Below, in pieces: positions 1 to 8,874 of a stretch of 41,436 nt of DNA. Numbering within the stretch: position 1 is the stretch's first letter; each line of letters begins with the position of its first letter. The notes below the pieces were generated by a model that saw nothing but the letters and a program-made list of their open reading frames with translations, was not told the DNA's origin and searched no databases. Location: NCBI RefSeq assembly GCF_021531655.1, contig NZ_JADYUF010000032.1, positions 1 through 41,436 of the forward strand, in the 5' to 3' direction. The position numbers and the translations under genes are program-made. Source of the stretch: Leyella stercorea. Lineage in GTDB: Bacteria; Bacteroidota; Bacteroidia; Bacteroidales; Bacteroidaceae.

Positions 1-26
1 GGGTAAGGGGGTGGGGCTTTATATAT

Positions 27-1736
27 ATGGAACAGATAACAGGAGCAGAAGCCTTGATGCGCTCTCTCAAGAACGAGGGCGTTAAAACCATCTTCGGCTA
101 TCCCGGCGGAGCGATAATGCCGGTGTTTGATGCTCTCTACGACTATACAAGAGGTGAGAAGAAAGCTTTCGACCATATACTCGTGCGTCATGAACAGGCG
201 GCTGCGCATGCTGCTGAGGGCTTCTCGCGCGTTAGTGGTGAGGTAGGTGTGTGCTTGGTGACAAGCGGTCCTGGCGTTACCAACACTTTGACAGGTGTTG
301 CCGATGCCATGATTGACTCTACGCCTATTGTCGTCATTGCCGGACAGGTGGGCGTGAGCGCACTTGGCACTGACGCTTTTCAGGAAGTCGACCTCGTAGG
401 TCTGGCTCAGCCTATCAGCAAGTGGAGCTATCAGATACGTCGTCCCGAGGACATAGCATGGGCAATAAGCCGTGCTTTCTACATTGCACGCACCGGTCGT
501 CCCGGTCCGGTCGTCATCGACTTCCCCAAGAGTGCGCAGGTGAGCACATGCGAATGGCAGCCGGCTAAGGTTACGTCGGTACGCAGCTACGACCCTTATC
601 CAAAGATTCAGGACGACCATGTGGCAGCAGCAGCCCAGCTTATCAACAATGCCAAGCGTCCGTTGGCTCTCGTAGGTCATGGAGTGGAATTAGGTGGAGC
701 GCAGAACGAACTCGTAGAGTTTCTTGAGAAAGCCGACATCCCTGCTGCACGCACCTTGTTAGGCTTGTCGGCTCTGCCGTCCGACCATCCGCTCAACGTC
801 GGAATGCTTGGCATGCACGGCAGCTATGCTCCTAACGTAATGACCCAGCAGGCTGATGTTATTATAGCCATAGGTATGCGTTTCAGCGACCGTGTGACTG
901 GTCGTCTCGACACATACGCCAAGCAAGCCAAGATAATACATCTCGACATTGACAATGTAGAGATTGACAAGAACGTGAAGACCGACGTGTCGGTGGTAGG
1001 CGACTGCAAGATGTCGTTGCCAGCCATAACCCGACTGCTCAACAAGAACGAGCACACCGAGTGGATAGCAGGCTTCAAGCCTTATCTCCAGCAGGAGACC
1101 GAAAAGGTCATCGAGCCAGCCATTCATCCCAAGGAAGGACCGCTGCTCATGGGCGAGGTAGTGAATGCCGTGGCTGAGGCTACCGATGGCGAGGCTGTTC
1201 TGGTTAATGATGTCGGTCAGAATCAGATGTTCTCGTGCCGTTATTTCAAGTACAAGCGCAAATTGAGTGTTGTCACAAGTGGCGGACTCGGCACAATGGG
1301 ATTCGGACTTCCGGCTGCTGTAGGTGCTACATTCGGTGCTCCCGACCGCACTGTCTGCCTCTTCACAGGCGACGGCGGTTTCCAGATGAGCATTCAGGAG
1401 CTTGGCACCATCATGGAGCAGCAGGCACCGGTAAAGGTGATACTGATGAACAACAACTACCTGGGCAACGTGCGCCAGTGGCAGGACATGTTCTTCAATC
1501 ATCGCCAGTCGTTCACCAAGATGCTCAATCCCGACTATCGTCAGATATGCAGCGGCTATCATCTCAACTACGATGTGGTGATTGACCGCAGCGACCTTCA
1601 TGCTGCCATCGACAAGATGCTCGCCACTCCCGGTCCGTACATTCTCGAATGTGCCATTAAGGAGGAGGACAACGTGCTGCCGATGACACCTCCCGGAAAG
1701 AGCGTTGACGAAATGCTGCTTGAGATAAATATTTAG
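27..1736 (+). CDS. ilvB: acetolactate synthase, large (catalytic) subunit
   Basis: This is a thiamine-diphosphate enzyme that condenses pyruvate (or pyruvate plus 2-oxobutyrate) in the first common step of valine, leucine and isoleucine synthesis. The 569-residue length fits full-length IlvB. The N-terminal domain has GYPGGAIMP (about residues 24-32) and the activating glutamate in RHEQAAAHAAEG (Glu56). The ThDP/Mg motif begins at GDGG (448-451), with an NNNYLGNVRQW segment following. It is followed by ilvN 85 nt downstream and a thioesterase gene, the usual Bacteroidetes ilv arrangement. Upstream ilvD would lie outside the window. Assignment is secure. Confidence 0.96.
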   Translation: MEQITGAEALMRSLKNEGVKTIFGYPGGAIMPVFDALYDYTRGEKKAFDHILVRHEQAAAHAAEGFSRVSGEVGVCLVTSGPGVTNTLTGVADAMIDSTPIVVIAGQVGVSALGTDAFQEVDLVGLAQPISKWSYQIRRPEDIAWAISRAFYIARTGRPGPVVIDFPKSAQVSTCEWQPAKVTSVRSYDPYPKIQDDHVAAAAQLINNAKRPLALVGHGVELGGAQNELVEFLEKADIPAARTLLGLSALPSDHPLNVGMLGMHGSYAPNVMTQQADVIIAIGMRFSDRVTGRLDTYAKQAKIIHLDIDNVEIDKNVKTDVSVVGDCKMSLPAITRLLNKNEHTEWIAGFKPYLQQETEKVIEPAIHPKEGPLLMGEVVNAVAEATDGEAVLVNDVGQNQMFSCRYFKYKRKLSVVTSGGLGTMGFGLPAAVGATFGAPDRTVCLFTGDGGFQMSIQELGTIMEQQAPVKVILMNNNYLGNVRQWQDMFFNHRQSFTKMLNPDYRQICSGYHLNYDVVIDRSDLHAAIDKMLATPGPYILECAIKEEDNVLPMTPPGKSVDEMLLEINI

Positions 1737-1777
1737 TGTTTAATGTTTAGTGTTTAGTGTTTAATGTATAGTGTTTA
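1736..1777. repeat. heptamer tandem repeat between ilvB and ilvN
   Basis: Six near-identical 7-bp units (GTGTTTA or ATGTTTA, one ATGTATA) begin in the ilvB stop codon and fill half of the 85-nt gap before ilvN. An AT-rich stretch of TTAAT/AATTA words follows up to the ilvN ribosome-binding site (AAGGA). Similar low-complexity spacers occur elsewhere in the window, so this is probably neutral simple sequence. Confidence 0.7.
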
Positions 1778-1821
1778 GCGCCTAATTTAACATTAATCAT
1801 TAATAATTAATAATTAAGGAA

Positions 1822-2349
1822 ATGGAACTATATACATTGCTGGTTTACTCGGAAAACATAGCTGGTATACTGAATCAGATTACCGCTGTGTTCACCCGTC
1901 AGCAGGTCAACATAGAGAGTCTGAACGTTTCGGCTTCGAGCATAGAGGGAATACATAAGTATACCATCACGGCATGGAGCGACGAGGAACAGATAATCAA
2001 GATAACCAAGCAGATAGAGCGCAAGATTGACGTTATCAAGGCCGACTACTATCTCGACAACGAGCTTTTCATCCATGAGATTGCCATCTACAAGATTTCA
2101 ACACCGGTGATGATGGAGAACCCGGAAGTGTCGCGCGTGATACGTCGAAGCGGAGCGCGCATGATGGAGGTGAATCCCACATACGCCACAGTACAGATAG
2201 CAGGCCTGACCGAGGAAGTGCAGAATCTCTTCAATGCCCTCAACTCCTTCGGATGTCTGCTGCAATACTCACGCTCGGGCCGTATTGCCGTGACACGTAG
2301 CATGGACGAGCCTGTGTCGGATTATCTGCATAAGAATAAGAATATGTAA
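1822..2349 (+). CDS. ilvN: acetolactate synthase, small (regulatory) subunit
   Basis: This is the regulatory subunit that activates IlvB and carries feedback inhibition by branched-chain amino acids. An N-terminal ACT domain occupies about residues 1-75 (LYTLLVYSENIAGILNQIT, then the NIES turn), followed by the C-terminal ALS_ss domain (about 85-165) with TPVMMENPEVSRVIRRSGAR. At 175 residues it matches the usual IlvN/IlvH length. AAGGA lies 5 nt upstream of the ATG. It is co-directional with ilvB and presumably co-transcribed. Confidence 0.95.
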   Translation: MELYTLLVYSENIAGILNQITAVFTRQQVNIESLNVSASSIEGIHKYTITAWSDEEQIIKITKQIERKIDVIKADYYLDNELFIHEIAIYKISTPVMMENPEVSRVIRRSGARMMEVNPTYATVQIAGLTEEVQNLFNALNSFGCLLQYSRSGRIAVTRSMDEPVSDYLHKNKNM

Positions 2350-2353
2350 TAAA

Positions 2354-2380
2354 AAGCCCCTCCCCAGTAAGGAGGGGCTT
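2354..2380 (+). terminator. GC-rich hairpin after ilvN
   Basis: A perfect 10-bp stem (AAGCCCCTCC / GGAGGGGCTT) with a 7-nt loop lies between ilvN and the thioesterase start at 2393. On the plus strand it is followed by AAAATT, not a T run, so it may act as a partial terminator or an mRNA-stabilising hairpin rather than a full stop. On the minus strand it is followed by TTTTTATT, but no gene there needs it. Confidence 0.5.
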
Positions 2381-2392
2381 AAAATTAAAACT

Positions 2393-3163
2393 ATGAATCT
2401 ACTAAGCAAAATCGGAAGCTACGACTTCCTCGTGGAACCATTCCACTGTGATTTCTCCAACCACATCTTTATCGGACACTTGGGCAACCATCTGCTCAAT
2501 GCCGCCGACTTCCACTCCAACGAGCGAGGCTACGGCATGGACTATCTCAACACCGTACACAAGACATGGGTGCTGTCGCGCTTCGTAATGGAAATGAACG
2601 AGATGCCCGAAGCCTACGACCGCATCACCATCGACACATGGGTGGAGAATGTCATGAAGTTCTTCACAAGTCGCAATTACGCCATCCGCAACAAGGAGGG
2701 CAAGGTGTATGGCTACGGACGCAGTATCTGGGCAATGATTGATACCGACTCGCGTCAGCCCGTAGACATTCTGCAGGAGCGCGACGGACTCATCACGAAG
2801 TATATCGAAACCGCGAAGGAGTGCCCCATCGAGCCGTTCAAGCGTGTCAAGGTGGCTAAGACTGCCGACTGCACACACCACGTGGAGACTCACTACAGCG
2901 ACGTAGACGTGAACGGCCACATCAACTCCGTGAAGTATATAGAGCACATACTCGACATGTGGCCCGTCGAATGGTATAAGACCCATCGTCTGAAGCGTCT
3001 CGACATAGCCTATGTAGCTGAATCGTACTTCGGCGACACGCTCCACTTCTTAGTAGAGCGACGCTCCGACGAAGAGTGCGACATATTGGTGCAGAAAACT
3101 TCCGACGACAGCCCCGAAATGAAGGAAGTGTGCCGATGCAAACTTACATTTGCTAAGAAATAA
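2393..3163 (+). CDS. acyl-ACP thioesterase (double hot-dog)
   Basis: This enzyme hydrolyses acyl-acyl carrier protein to release fatty acids. The 256 residues hold two hot-dog domains. The first (about 5-135) contains NHIFIGHLGNHLL and YGYGRSIWAMIDT. The second (about 155-255) contains the catalytic-site signature DVDVNGHINSVKYIEHILD, with the Asn-x-His pair typical of FatA/FatB-like enzymes. It directly follows ilvN, an arrangement familiar in Bacteroidetes, where the gene sits in the ilv cluster and may link branched-chain precursor synthesis to lipids (an inference). A strong terminator follows, so this is now the end of the ilv transcript. Confidence 0.88.
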   Translation: MNLLSKIGSYDFLVEPFHCDFSNHIFIGHLGNHLLNAADFHSNERGYGMDYLNTVHKTWVLSRFVMEMNEMPEAYDRITIDTWVENVMKFFTSRNYAIRNKEGKVYGYGRSIWAMIDTDSRQPVDILQERDGLITKYIETAKECPIEPFKRVKVAKTADCTHHVETHYSDVDVNGHINSVKYIEHILDMWPVEWYKTHRLKRLDIAYVAESYFGDTLHFLVERRSDEECDILVQKTSDDSPEMKEVCRCKLTFAKK

Positions 3164-3176
3164 TAGGAATATCCTC

Positions 3177-3229
3177 AAATCGAGTAGCAGGAAAAGCAAA
3201 AATGTGCTTACCTACTACTCGATTTTTTT
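3177..3229 (+). terminator. Rho-independent terminator of the ilvB-ilvN-thioesterase unit
   Basis: The 11-bp arms AAATCGAGTAG and CTACTCGATTT extend through a mismatch to AGG/CCT, with a small inner stem AAGCA/TGCTT. A T run follows directly (3223-3229). It closes the ilv transcript before the accessory region and would isolate ilvC from this operon. Confidence 0.88.
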
Positions 3230-3325
3230 GTAGCTATAGTCATAATTGAAAAATAGTTTAACCTCCAATCGGTCATTAGAAAAAACTTTAACTAAAACTC
3301 CCAACGTCTATAATTATCTAAAAAT

Positions 3326-3356
3326 TTTGCTTTTTGGATTTATTGTTGTAGATTTG
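3326..3356 (+). promoter_or_regulatory. Bacteroidetes-type promoter for the DUF6266-like gene
   Basis: TTTG at 3326-3329 and TAGATTTG at 3349-3356 are separated by 19 nt, matching the Bacteroidetes -33/-7 consensus. The start codon at 3390 lies about 33 nt downstream. The rest of the 3230-3389 gap shows nothing else. Confidence 0.6.
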
Positions 3357-3389
3357 CGGTGAGATATGTTTTAACTAATATATGTGATT

Positions 3390-4022
3390 ATGTCAAAGAT
3401 TAAGGAAAACGGCATACTCTCCGGTCACACTGGGAGGTTTGTATATAGAGAATTGAATGGTAAGCAGGTGGTGCAGTCAATGCCATCACATTATCGTGAT
3501 GCAAATACTGATGCGCAAAAGAAGCAGAGAAGCGGCATGAGAAACATACTTGCTTACTACCGTTTGTTGAAGGATGTGATAGTGGAACAGTTTGAAGATT
3601 CTTCAAGTGTAAGGAAGTCCCCCTATCATAGTTTCGTTCATCACAACATATTGTTGTCTCCAGTTGAGTTGCCTCAGTCCGACTACAACAAAGGTCTTAG
3701 TGTTCTTGCTCCATATATAATTTCATTCGGTTCATTGCCACCACTTGAAGTGGTTGTCGAAGATAATAGTCTACGGTTCTGTATGAAGAGTGAAGAATGG
3801 GTGAAAGGGGACATCCTCCGACTTATCAAGGTAGAATGTCCCGTTTCAGGCCACAATACTCCATCGTCATTGGATGCAACCTATGTTGATGAAGTGATAA
3901 ATGAGCCAGAGAACAAGCTGATAATGACCTCTCGACTATCTCATGGAGCCTATGCCTATGTTCATATTCGCAACGCCGTTAGTCGTAGCCTTGTGTCGTC
4001 ACAGCGTTTGTTGTTGATATAG
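3390..4022 (+). CDS. DUF6266-like hypothetical protein
   Basis: The 210-residue protein opens with MSKIKENGILSGHTGRF, then a SMPSHYRDANTDAQKKQR stretch. This resembles the start of Bacteroidetes DUF6266 proteins (short Gly-containing N-terminus, then 'P...t.aQ..qR' and an aromatic helix). That is my recollection of the family, not a search result, and its function is unknown. An in-frame GTG at 3384 could add two residues; ATG 3390 is preferred because it begins the conserved MSKIK. No signal peptide or membrane segment is seen. It stands alone between two repeat/terminator regions. Confidence 0.6.
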   Translation: MSKIKENGILSGHTGRFVYRELNGKQVVQSMPSHYRDANTDAQKKQRSGMRNILAYYRLLKDVIVEQFEDSSSVRKSPYHSFVHHNILLSPVELPQSDYNKGLSVLAPYIISFGSLPPLEVVVEDNSLRFCMKSEEWVKGDILRLIKVECPVSGHNTPSSLDATYVDEVINEPENKLIMTSRLSHGAYAYVHIRNAVSRSLVSSQRLLLI

Positions 4023-4027
4023 CATTC

Positions 4028-4205
4028 CCTTCTTCGTTGTTCCTTCGTTCGTTCTTCGTTCATCCTCCGTAGTGAACTCGATCTACCTCCGTAGTGAACT
4101 CGATCTACCTTCGTTAACGAAGCGAAGGCATAACGAAGGCATAACGAAGGCATAACGAAACCATAACGGAGATGTATTGAAGAGCGGACGAAGAAGGAAC
4201 AAAGA
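4028..4205. repeat. compound repeat and palindrome cluster downstream of the DUF6266-like gene
   Basis: A 22-bp unit (CCTCCGTAGTGAACTCGATC plus TA) occurs twice in tandem at 4064-4085 and 4086-4107. A perfect 14-bp palindrome (CTTCGTTAACGAAG) follows at 4109-4122. Then an 11-bp unit CGAAGGCATAA repeats three times with a degenerate fourth (4123-4166). The outer parts are mutually inverted (TTGTTCCTTC near 4036 and GAAGGAACAA near 4193), so the whole stretch could fold into a long imperfect hairpin. No gene is seen here. Confidence 0.8.
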
Positions 4206-4287
4206 TGTTTATGTCTTGCTATTCATTAGTTAAATGGTATTCATTTTTGTTTTTAACCCAATAGGTTTATAATTCGGGATTTTTAAT

Positions 4288-4295
4288 TATATTTG
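4288..4295 (+). promoter_or_regulatory. possible -7 box for the hsd operon
   Basis: TATATTTG fits the Bacteroidetes -7 consensus TAnnTTTG, about 100 nt before the hsdR ATG at 4397. No convincing TTTG lies 19 nt upstream. The 4206-4396 gap is otherwise featureless AT-rich sequence. Confidence 0.4.
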
Positions 4296-4396
4296 CAACT
4301 TAAATAGCCATAGTAGTTATATAAAACTAAATACGCCTAAAGAAATAAGTATATAGTAATGTTTTCTATAGTGTAAATAACAAAAAGTAATAAGAT

Positions 4397-7258
4397 ATGC
4401 CAGTACAAAGTGAAGCTGCCCTCGAAAACGGACTTATAGATACTCTTCAAAAGATGAACTACGAGTATGTTCATATTGAAGAGGATAAGAACCTGTCTGC
4501 CAATTTCAAAAGGCAGTTGGAGAAACACAACAAGAAGAAGTTGGAAGAATTGGGTCGTATCGAATTTACAGAGTCTGAGTTTGAAAAGATACTTATCTAT
4601 CTTGAAGGTGGCACCCGCTTTGAAAAGGCAAAGAAACTGCGTGACCTCTTTCCGCTTGAACTGGAAAGCGGTGAACGCCTATGGGTGGAGTTCTTGAACC
4701 GCACTCACTGGTGTCAGAACGAGTTCCAAGTTTCCAATCAGATTACGGTTGAGGGTAGAAAGAAATGCCGTTACGATGTGACTATAATTATCAATGGTCT
4801 GCCTTTGGTTCAAATAGAACTAAAGCGCAGAGGTGTGGAATTGAAACAGGCATACAACCAGATACAGCGTTATCACAAGACTTCTTTCCATGGACTGTTT
4901 GATTACATCCAGTTGTTTGTCATATCTAATGGCGTGAACACTCGTTATTTTGCCAACAACCCGAATAGCGGATATAAGTTTACGTTCAACTGGACCGACG
5001 CAGCCAATGTGCCGTTCAACGACTTGGAGAAGTTTGCCACAGTGTTTTTTGACAAATGTACATTGGGTAAGATTATTGGCAAATACATCGTTCTGCATGA
5101 GGGTGACAAATGTCTGATGGTACTTCGCCCTTATCAGTTCTATGCGGTGGAGAAGATACTCGACCGTGTGGAAAACTCCAACGATAACGGTTATATTTGG
5201 TATACAACTGGTGCGGGAAAGACCTTGACATCATTCAAGGCAGCCCAACTCGTATCAGAGTTGGACGATGTTGACAAGGTGATGTTTGTGGTTGACCGCC
5301 ACGACCTTGACACGCAGACCCAAGCCGAATACGAGGCTTTTGAGCCTGGTGCCGTTGACAGTACCGACAACACAGACGAGTTGGTGAAGCGTCTGCACAG
5401 CAATTCAAAGATTATCATAACAACCATACAGAAACTTAATGCCGCTGTCAGTAAGCAGTGGTATAGCAGTCGTATTGAGGAAATACGTCATTCTCGCATC
5501 GTGATGATATTCGATGAGTGTCATCGAAGCCATTTCGGAGATTGCCACAAGAACATTGTAAAGTTCTTTGACAACACGCAGATATTCGGTTTTACTGGTA
5601 CTCCTATATTTGTAGAGAATGCTATAGACGGACATACTACAAAGGAGATTTTCGGCAACTGTCTTCATAAATACTTGATAAAGGATGCCATTGCCGATGA
5701 AAACGTGCTTGGTTTCCTTGTGGAGTATTACCACGGCAATGAGGATGTGGATAATGCCGACCAAGACCGCATGACGGAGATAGCCAAATTCATCCTTAAT
5801 AATTTCAACAAGTCAACATTCGACGGTGAGTTTGACGCATTGTTTGCCGTGCAGTCAGTGCCGATGCTAATCCGTTACTACAAGATATTCAAGAGCCTCA
5901 ATCCGAAGATTAGGATTGGAGCTGTCTTCACATACGCTGCCAATAATAGTCAGGATGATGACTTGACAGGTATGAATACAGGCAACTTTGTGAGTGACAG
6001 TATTGGCGAGGCAGACGAATTGCAATCCATCATGGATGACTATAACAATATGTATGGAACAAGTTTCACTACAGAAAATTTCCGTGCATATTACGATGAC
6101 ATCAACCTCCGCATGAAGAAAAAGAAGGCTGACATGAAGCCTCTTGACCTCTGCTTGGTTGTCGGTATGTTCCTTACTGGCTTTGACAGCAAGAAACTCA
6201 ACACCCTCTATGTTGACAAAAATATGGAGTATCATGGATTATTGCAAGCGTTCAGCCGTACCAACCGTGTGTTGAACGAGAAGAAGCGTTTCGGTAAGGT
6301 GGTTTGCTTCCGTGACTTGAAAAGCAAGGTGGATGAGTCTATCAAACTTTTCAGCAATGGAAATCCTATAGAAGATATTGTCCGTCCGCCTTTTCATGAT
6401 GTAAAGAATAAATATCAAGAACTGACAAAGAGCTTCTTGGAGCATTATCCCGAACCGCACTATGTGGACTATTTGCAAAGTGAGAACGACAAGATGCAGT
6501 TTATCCTCGCTTTCCGTGACATTATCAAGAAACACGCAGAGATACAAGTGTATGACGAGTATGAGGAGGATGCTCCCGACCTCGGAATGACCGAACAGCA
6601 GTTTATGGACTTCCGCAGCAAGTATCTTGACATATACGACACCTTTGCAGCGAAACCGACAGAACAGCCAAGCGGTTATAAAGTTCAAGATGACGAATCT
6701 GGTATGGTTGCCGAGCCTGACCCGAGTGAGAATGACACTACAGGGCTGGGAGACATCGATTTTTGCTTGGAACTCCTGCATAGCGACATCATCAATGTGG
6801 CTTACATTCTGGAGTTGATTGCAGACCTCAACCCTTATAGCGAGGACTACGAAGAGAGGCGTAAGCACATCATCGACACAATGATTAAGGATGTTGAACT
6901 TCGCAGTAAGGCAAAACTCATTGACGGATTTATCCAGAAGAATGTGGATGATGACCGTGATAACTTCATGGCTCGCAAACAAAAGGCTGATGGTACAAGC
7001 GACCTTGAAGAACGGTTGAACAACTACATCGTCACCGAACGCAACAATGCTGTCAATACGCTTGCCAAGGAAGAGGATTTGGATGCTTCCGTTCTCAATC
7101 ATTACCTCTCGGAGTATGACTACTTGCAAAAGGAACAGCCGGAAATCATACAAGAGGCATTGAAGGAGAAACACTTGGGACTGATAAAGAAGCGCAAGGC
7201 GTTCACCCGCATCATGGACAAACTAAGAACAATAATAAAAGTATTTAATTGGGAATAA
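4397..7258 (+). CDS. hsdR: type I restriction endonuclease, R (motor/nuclease) subunit
   Basis: This subunit translocates DNA and cleaves unmodified DNA in the HsdR2M2S complex. Its 953 residues are typical of the family. The N-terminal PD-(D/E)XK nuclease has Asp127 (RYDV), Glu141-x-Lys143 (IELKRR) and a QxxxY motif (Gln155-Tyr159). The SF2 motor has Walker A TTGAGKT (270-276), DECH (373-376) and TGTP (400-403). The C-terminal region is helical and presumably contacts HsdM. The 16-nt gap to hsdM shows an operon. All key residues seem intact, so the subunit could be active if a working HsdS exists. Confidence 0.96.
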   Translation: MPVQSEAALENGLIDTLQKMNYEYVHIEEDKNLSANFKRQLEKHNKKKLEELGRIEFTESEFEKILIYLEGGTRFEKAKKLRDLFPLELESGERLWVEFLNRTHWCQNEFQVSNQITVEGRKKCRYDVTIIINGLPLVQIELKRRGVELKQAYNQIQRYHKTSFHGLFDYIQLFVISNGVNTRYFANNPNSGYKFTFNWTDAANVPFNDLEKFATVFFDKCTLGKIIGKYIVLHEGDKCLMVLRPYQFYAVEKILDRVENSNDNGYIWYTTGAGKTLTSFKAAQLVSELDDVDKVMFVVDRHDLDTQTQAEYEAFEPGAVDSTDNTDELVKRLHSNSKIIITTIQKLNAAVSKQWYSSRIEEIRHSRIVMIFDECHRSHFGDCHKNIVKFFDNTQIFGFTGTPIFVENAIDGHTTKEIFGNCLHKYLIKDAIADENVLGFLVEYYHGNEDVDNADQDRMTEIAKFILNNFNKSTFDGEFDALFAVQSVPMLIRYYKIFKSLNPKIRIGAVFTYAANNSQDDDLTGMNTGNFVSDSIGEADELQSIMDDYNNMYGTSFTTENFRAYYDDINLRMKKKKADMKPLDLCLVVGMFLTGFDSKKLNTLYVDKNMEYHGLLQAFSRTNRVLNEKKRFGKVVCFRDLKSKVDESIKLFSNGNPIEDIVRPPFHDVKNKYQELTKSFLEHYPEPHYVDYLQSENDKMQFILAFRDIIKKHAEIQVYDEYEEDAPDLGMTEQQFMDFRSKYLDIYDTFAAKPTEQPSGYKVQDDESGMVAEPDPSENDTTGLGDIDFCLELLHSDIINVAYILELIADLNPYSEDYEERRKHIIDTMIKDVELRSKAKLIDGFIQKNVDDDRDNFMARKQKADGTSDLEERLNNYIVTERNNAVNTLAKEEDLDASVLNHYLSEYDYLQKEQPEIIQEALKEKHLGLIKKRKAFTRIMDKLRTIIKVFNWE

Positions 7259-7274
7259 GAAAAAAACAAAAGAT

Positions 7275-8831
7275 ATGTCAGAAGAGCTTCAGCAAAATTT
7301 AAGAAACCAACTTTGGGAAGTCGCTAACAAACTGCGTGGCAATATGTCTGCCAGTGACTTCATGTATTTCACCCTTGGCTTTATCTTCTACAAGTATTTG
7401 TCGGAGAAGATAGAGAAACACGCCAATGACGCATTGGTGGATGATGAAGTCACATTTAAAGAACTGTGGGCAATGGAGAAAGACGAAGTTGTGGAAGAAC
7501 TTCAGGAGGTTGTCAAGACCGAATGTCTGGAGAATATCGGCTACTTCATTGAACCAAACTTCCTGTTCTCGTCTGTTGTTGAGAGTATCAAGAAGAAGGA
7601 GAACATTCTGCCTATGCTCGAACGCTCATTGAAGCGTATTGAGGACAGCACTCTCGGACAGGATAGCGAGGAAGACTTTGGCGGTCTGTTCTCTGACATT
7701 GACCTTGCTTCACCCAAGTTGGGCAAGACTGCCGATGACAAGAATACTTTGGTCAGCAATGTTCTTCTTGCCCTTGATGATATTGACTTTGGTGTGGAAG
7801 CATCGCAAGAGATTGACATTCTTGGTGATGCCTACGAGTATATGATTAGCCAGTTTGCCGCTGGTGCTGGCAAGAAGGCCGGTGAATTCTACACTCCTCA
7901 GGAAGTGAGCCGTATCTTGGCAGAGATTGTGACCATTGGTCACGCTCGTCTGCGCAATGTCTATGACCCTACTTGCGGTAGTGGTTCGCTGTTGCTCCGT
8001 GCAGCAAGCATCGGTCATGCAAACGAGATTTTCGGACAGGAGAAGAACCCTACGACCTACAACTTGGCTCGTATGAATATGCTTCTTCATGGCATAAAGT
8101 TCAGCAACTTCCGCATAGAGAATGGCGATACCTTGGAGGCTGATGCTTTTGGCGATACTCAGTTTGACGCTGTGGTAGCAAATCCTCCCTTCTCTGCTGA
8201 ATGGAGTGCTGCCGATAAGTTCAACAACGATGACCGTTTCAGCAAGGCTGGACGTTTGGCACCACGCAAGACAGCCGACTATGCCTTTATTCTCCACATG
8301 ATTTACCACCTCAATGAGGGTGGCACAATGGCTTGTGTCGCTCCTCATGGAGTGTTGTTCCGTGGCAATGCCGAGGGCGTAATCCGCCGCTTCCTCATCG
8401 AGAAAAAGAACTATGTGGATGCCATCATCGGACTTCCTGCCAATATTTTCTATGGTACAAGTATCCCGACATGTATCTTGGTGTTCAAGAAATGCCGTAA
8501 GGAGGATGACAACATACTCTTCATTGATGCCAGCAAAGAGTTTGAAAAGGTCAAGACCCAGAACAAGCTCCGTCCGCAGCATATCCAGAAGATTGTAGAC
8601 ACCTACCGTGAGCGCAAGGAGATAGAAAAGTACAGCCATCTCGCCACATTGCAGGAGGTAGCCGAGAACGACTACAATCTCAACATTCCTCGTTATGTAG
8701 ATACTTTCGAGGAAGAAGAACCTATCGACATTCATGCTGTCATGAAAGAAATCAAGGAACTGGAAGCCAAGCGCGCCGACCTCGACAAGGAGATTGAAGG
8801 TTATCTGAAGGAATTGGGATTGGTTGAATAA
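7275..8831 (+). CDS. hsdM: type I DNA methyltransferase, M subunit
   Basis: This N6-adenine methyltransferase subunit uses S-adenosylmethionine. Its 518 residues contain an N-terminal HsdM helical domain (about 5-145), then the catalytic domain with FYTP (205-208), the SAM-binding DPTCGSGSL (231-239) and the catalytic NPPF (303-306). A charged helical tail (about 480-515) would pack on HsdS. All family motifs are present. The next gene starts 43 nt downstream. Confidence 0.97.
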   Translation: MSEELQQNLRNQLWEVANKLRGNMSASDFMYFTLGFIFYKYLSEKIEKHANDALVDDEVTFKELWAMEKDEVVEELQEVVKTECLENIGYFIEPNFLFSSVVESIKKKENILPMLERSLKRIEDSTLGQDSEEDFGGLFSDIDLASPKLGKTADDKNTLVSNVLLALDDIDFGVEASQEIDILGDAYEYMISQFAAGAGKKAGEFYTPQEVSRILAEIVTIGHARLRNVYDPTCGSGSLLLRAASIGHANEIFGQEKNPTTYNLARMNMLLHGIKFSNFRIENGDTLEADAFGDTQFDAVVANPPFSAEWSAADKFNNDDRFSKAGRLAPRKTADYAFILHMIYHLNEGGTMACVAPHGVLFRGNAEGVIRRFLIEKKNYVDAIIGLPANIFYGTSIPTCILVFKKCRKEDDNILFIDASKEFEKVKTQNKLRPQHIQKIVDTYRERKEIEKYSHLATLQEVAENDYNLNIPRYVDTFEEEEPIDIHAVMKEIKELEAKRADLDKEIEGYLKELGLVE

Positions 8832-8874
8832 TCTTTTTGTACCAAGTAGGGACAATTTTAGCAGATTTTAGAAT

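Noticed and set aside
759..1601. 280-residue minus-strand frame inside ilvB
   Set aside because: It is the antisense shadow of a GC-biased core gene with all IlvB motifs; no start signal or family resemblance.
4064..4166. CRISPR array
   Set aside because: The 22-bp and 11-bp units are directly adjacent without spacers and no cas gene is present.
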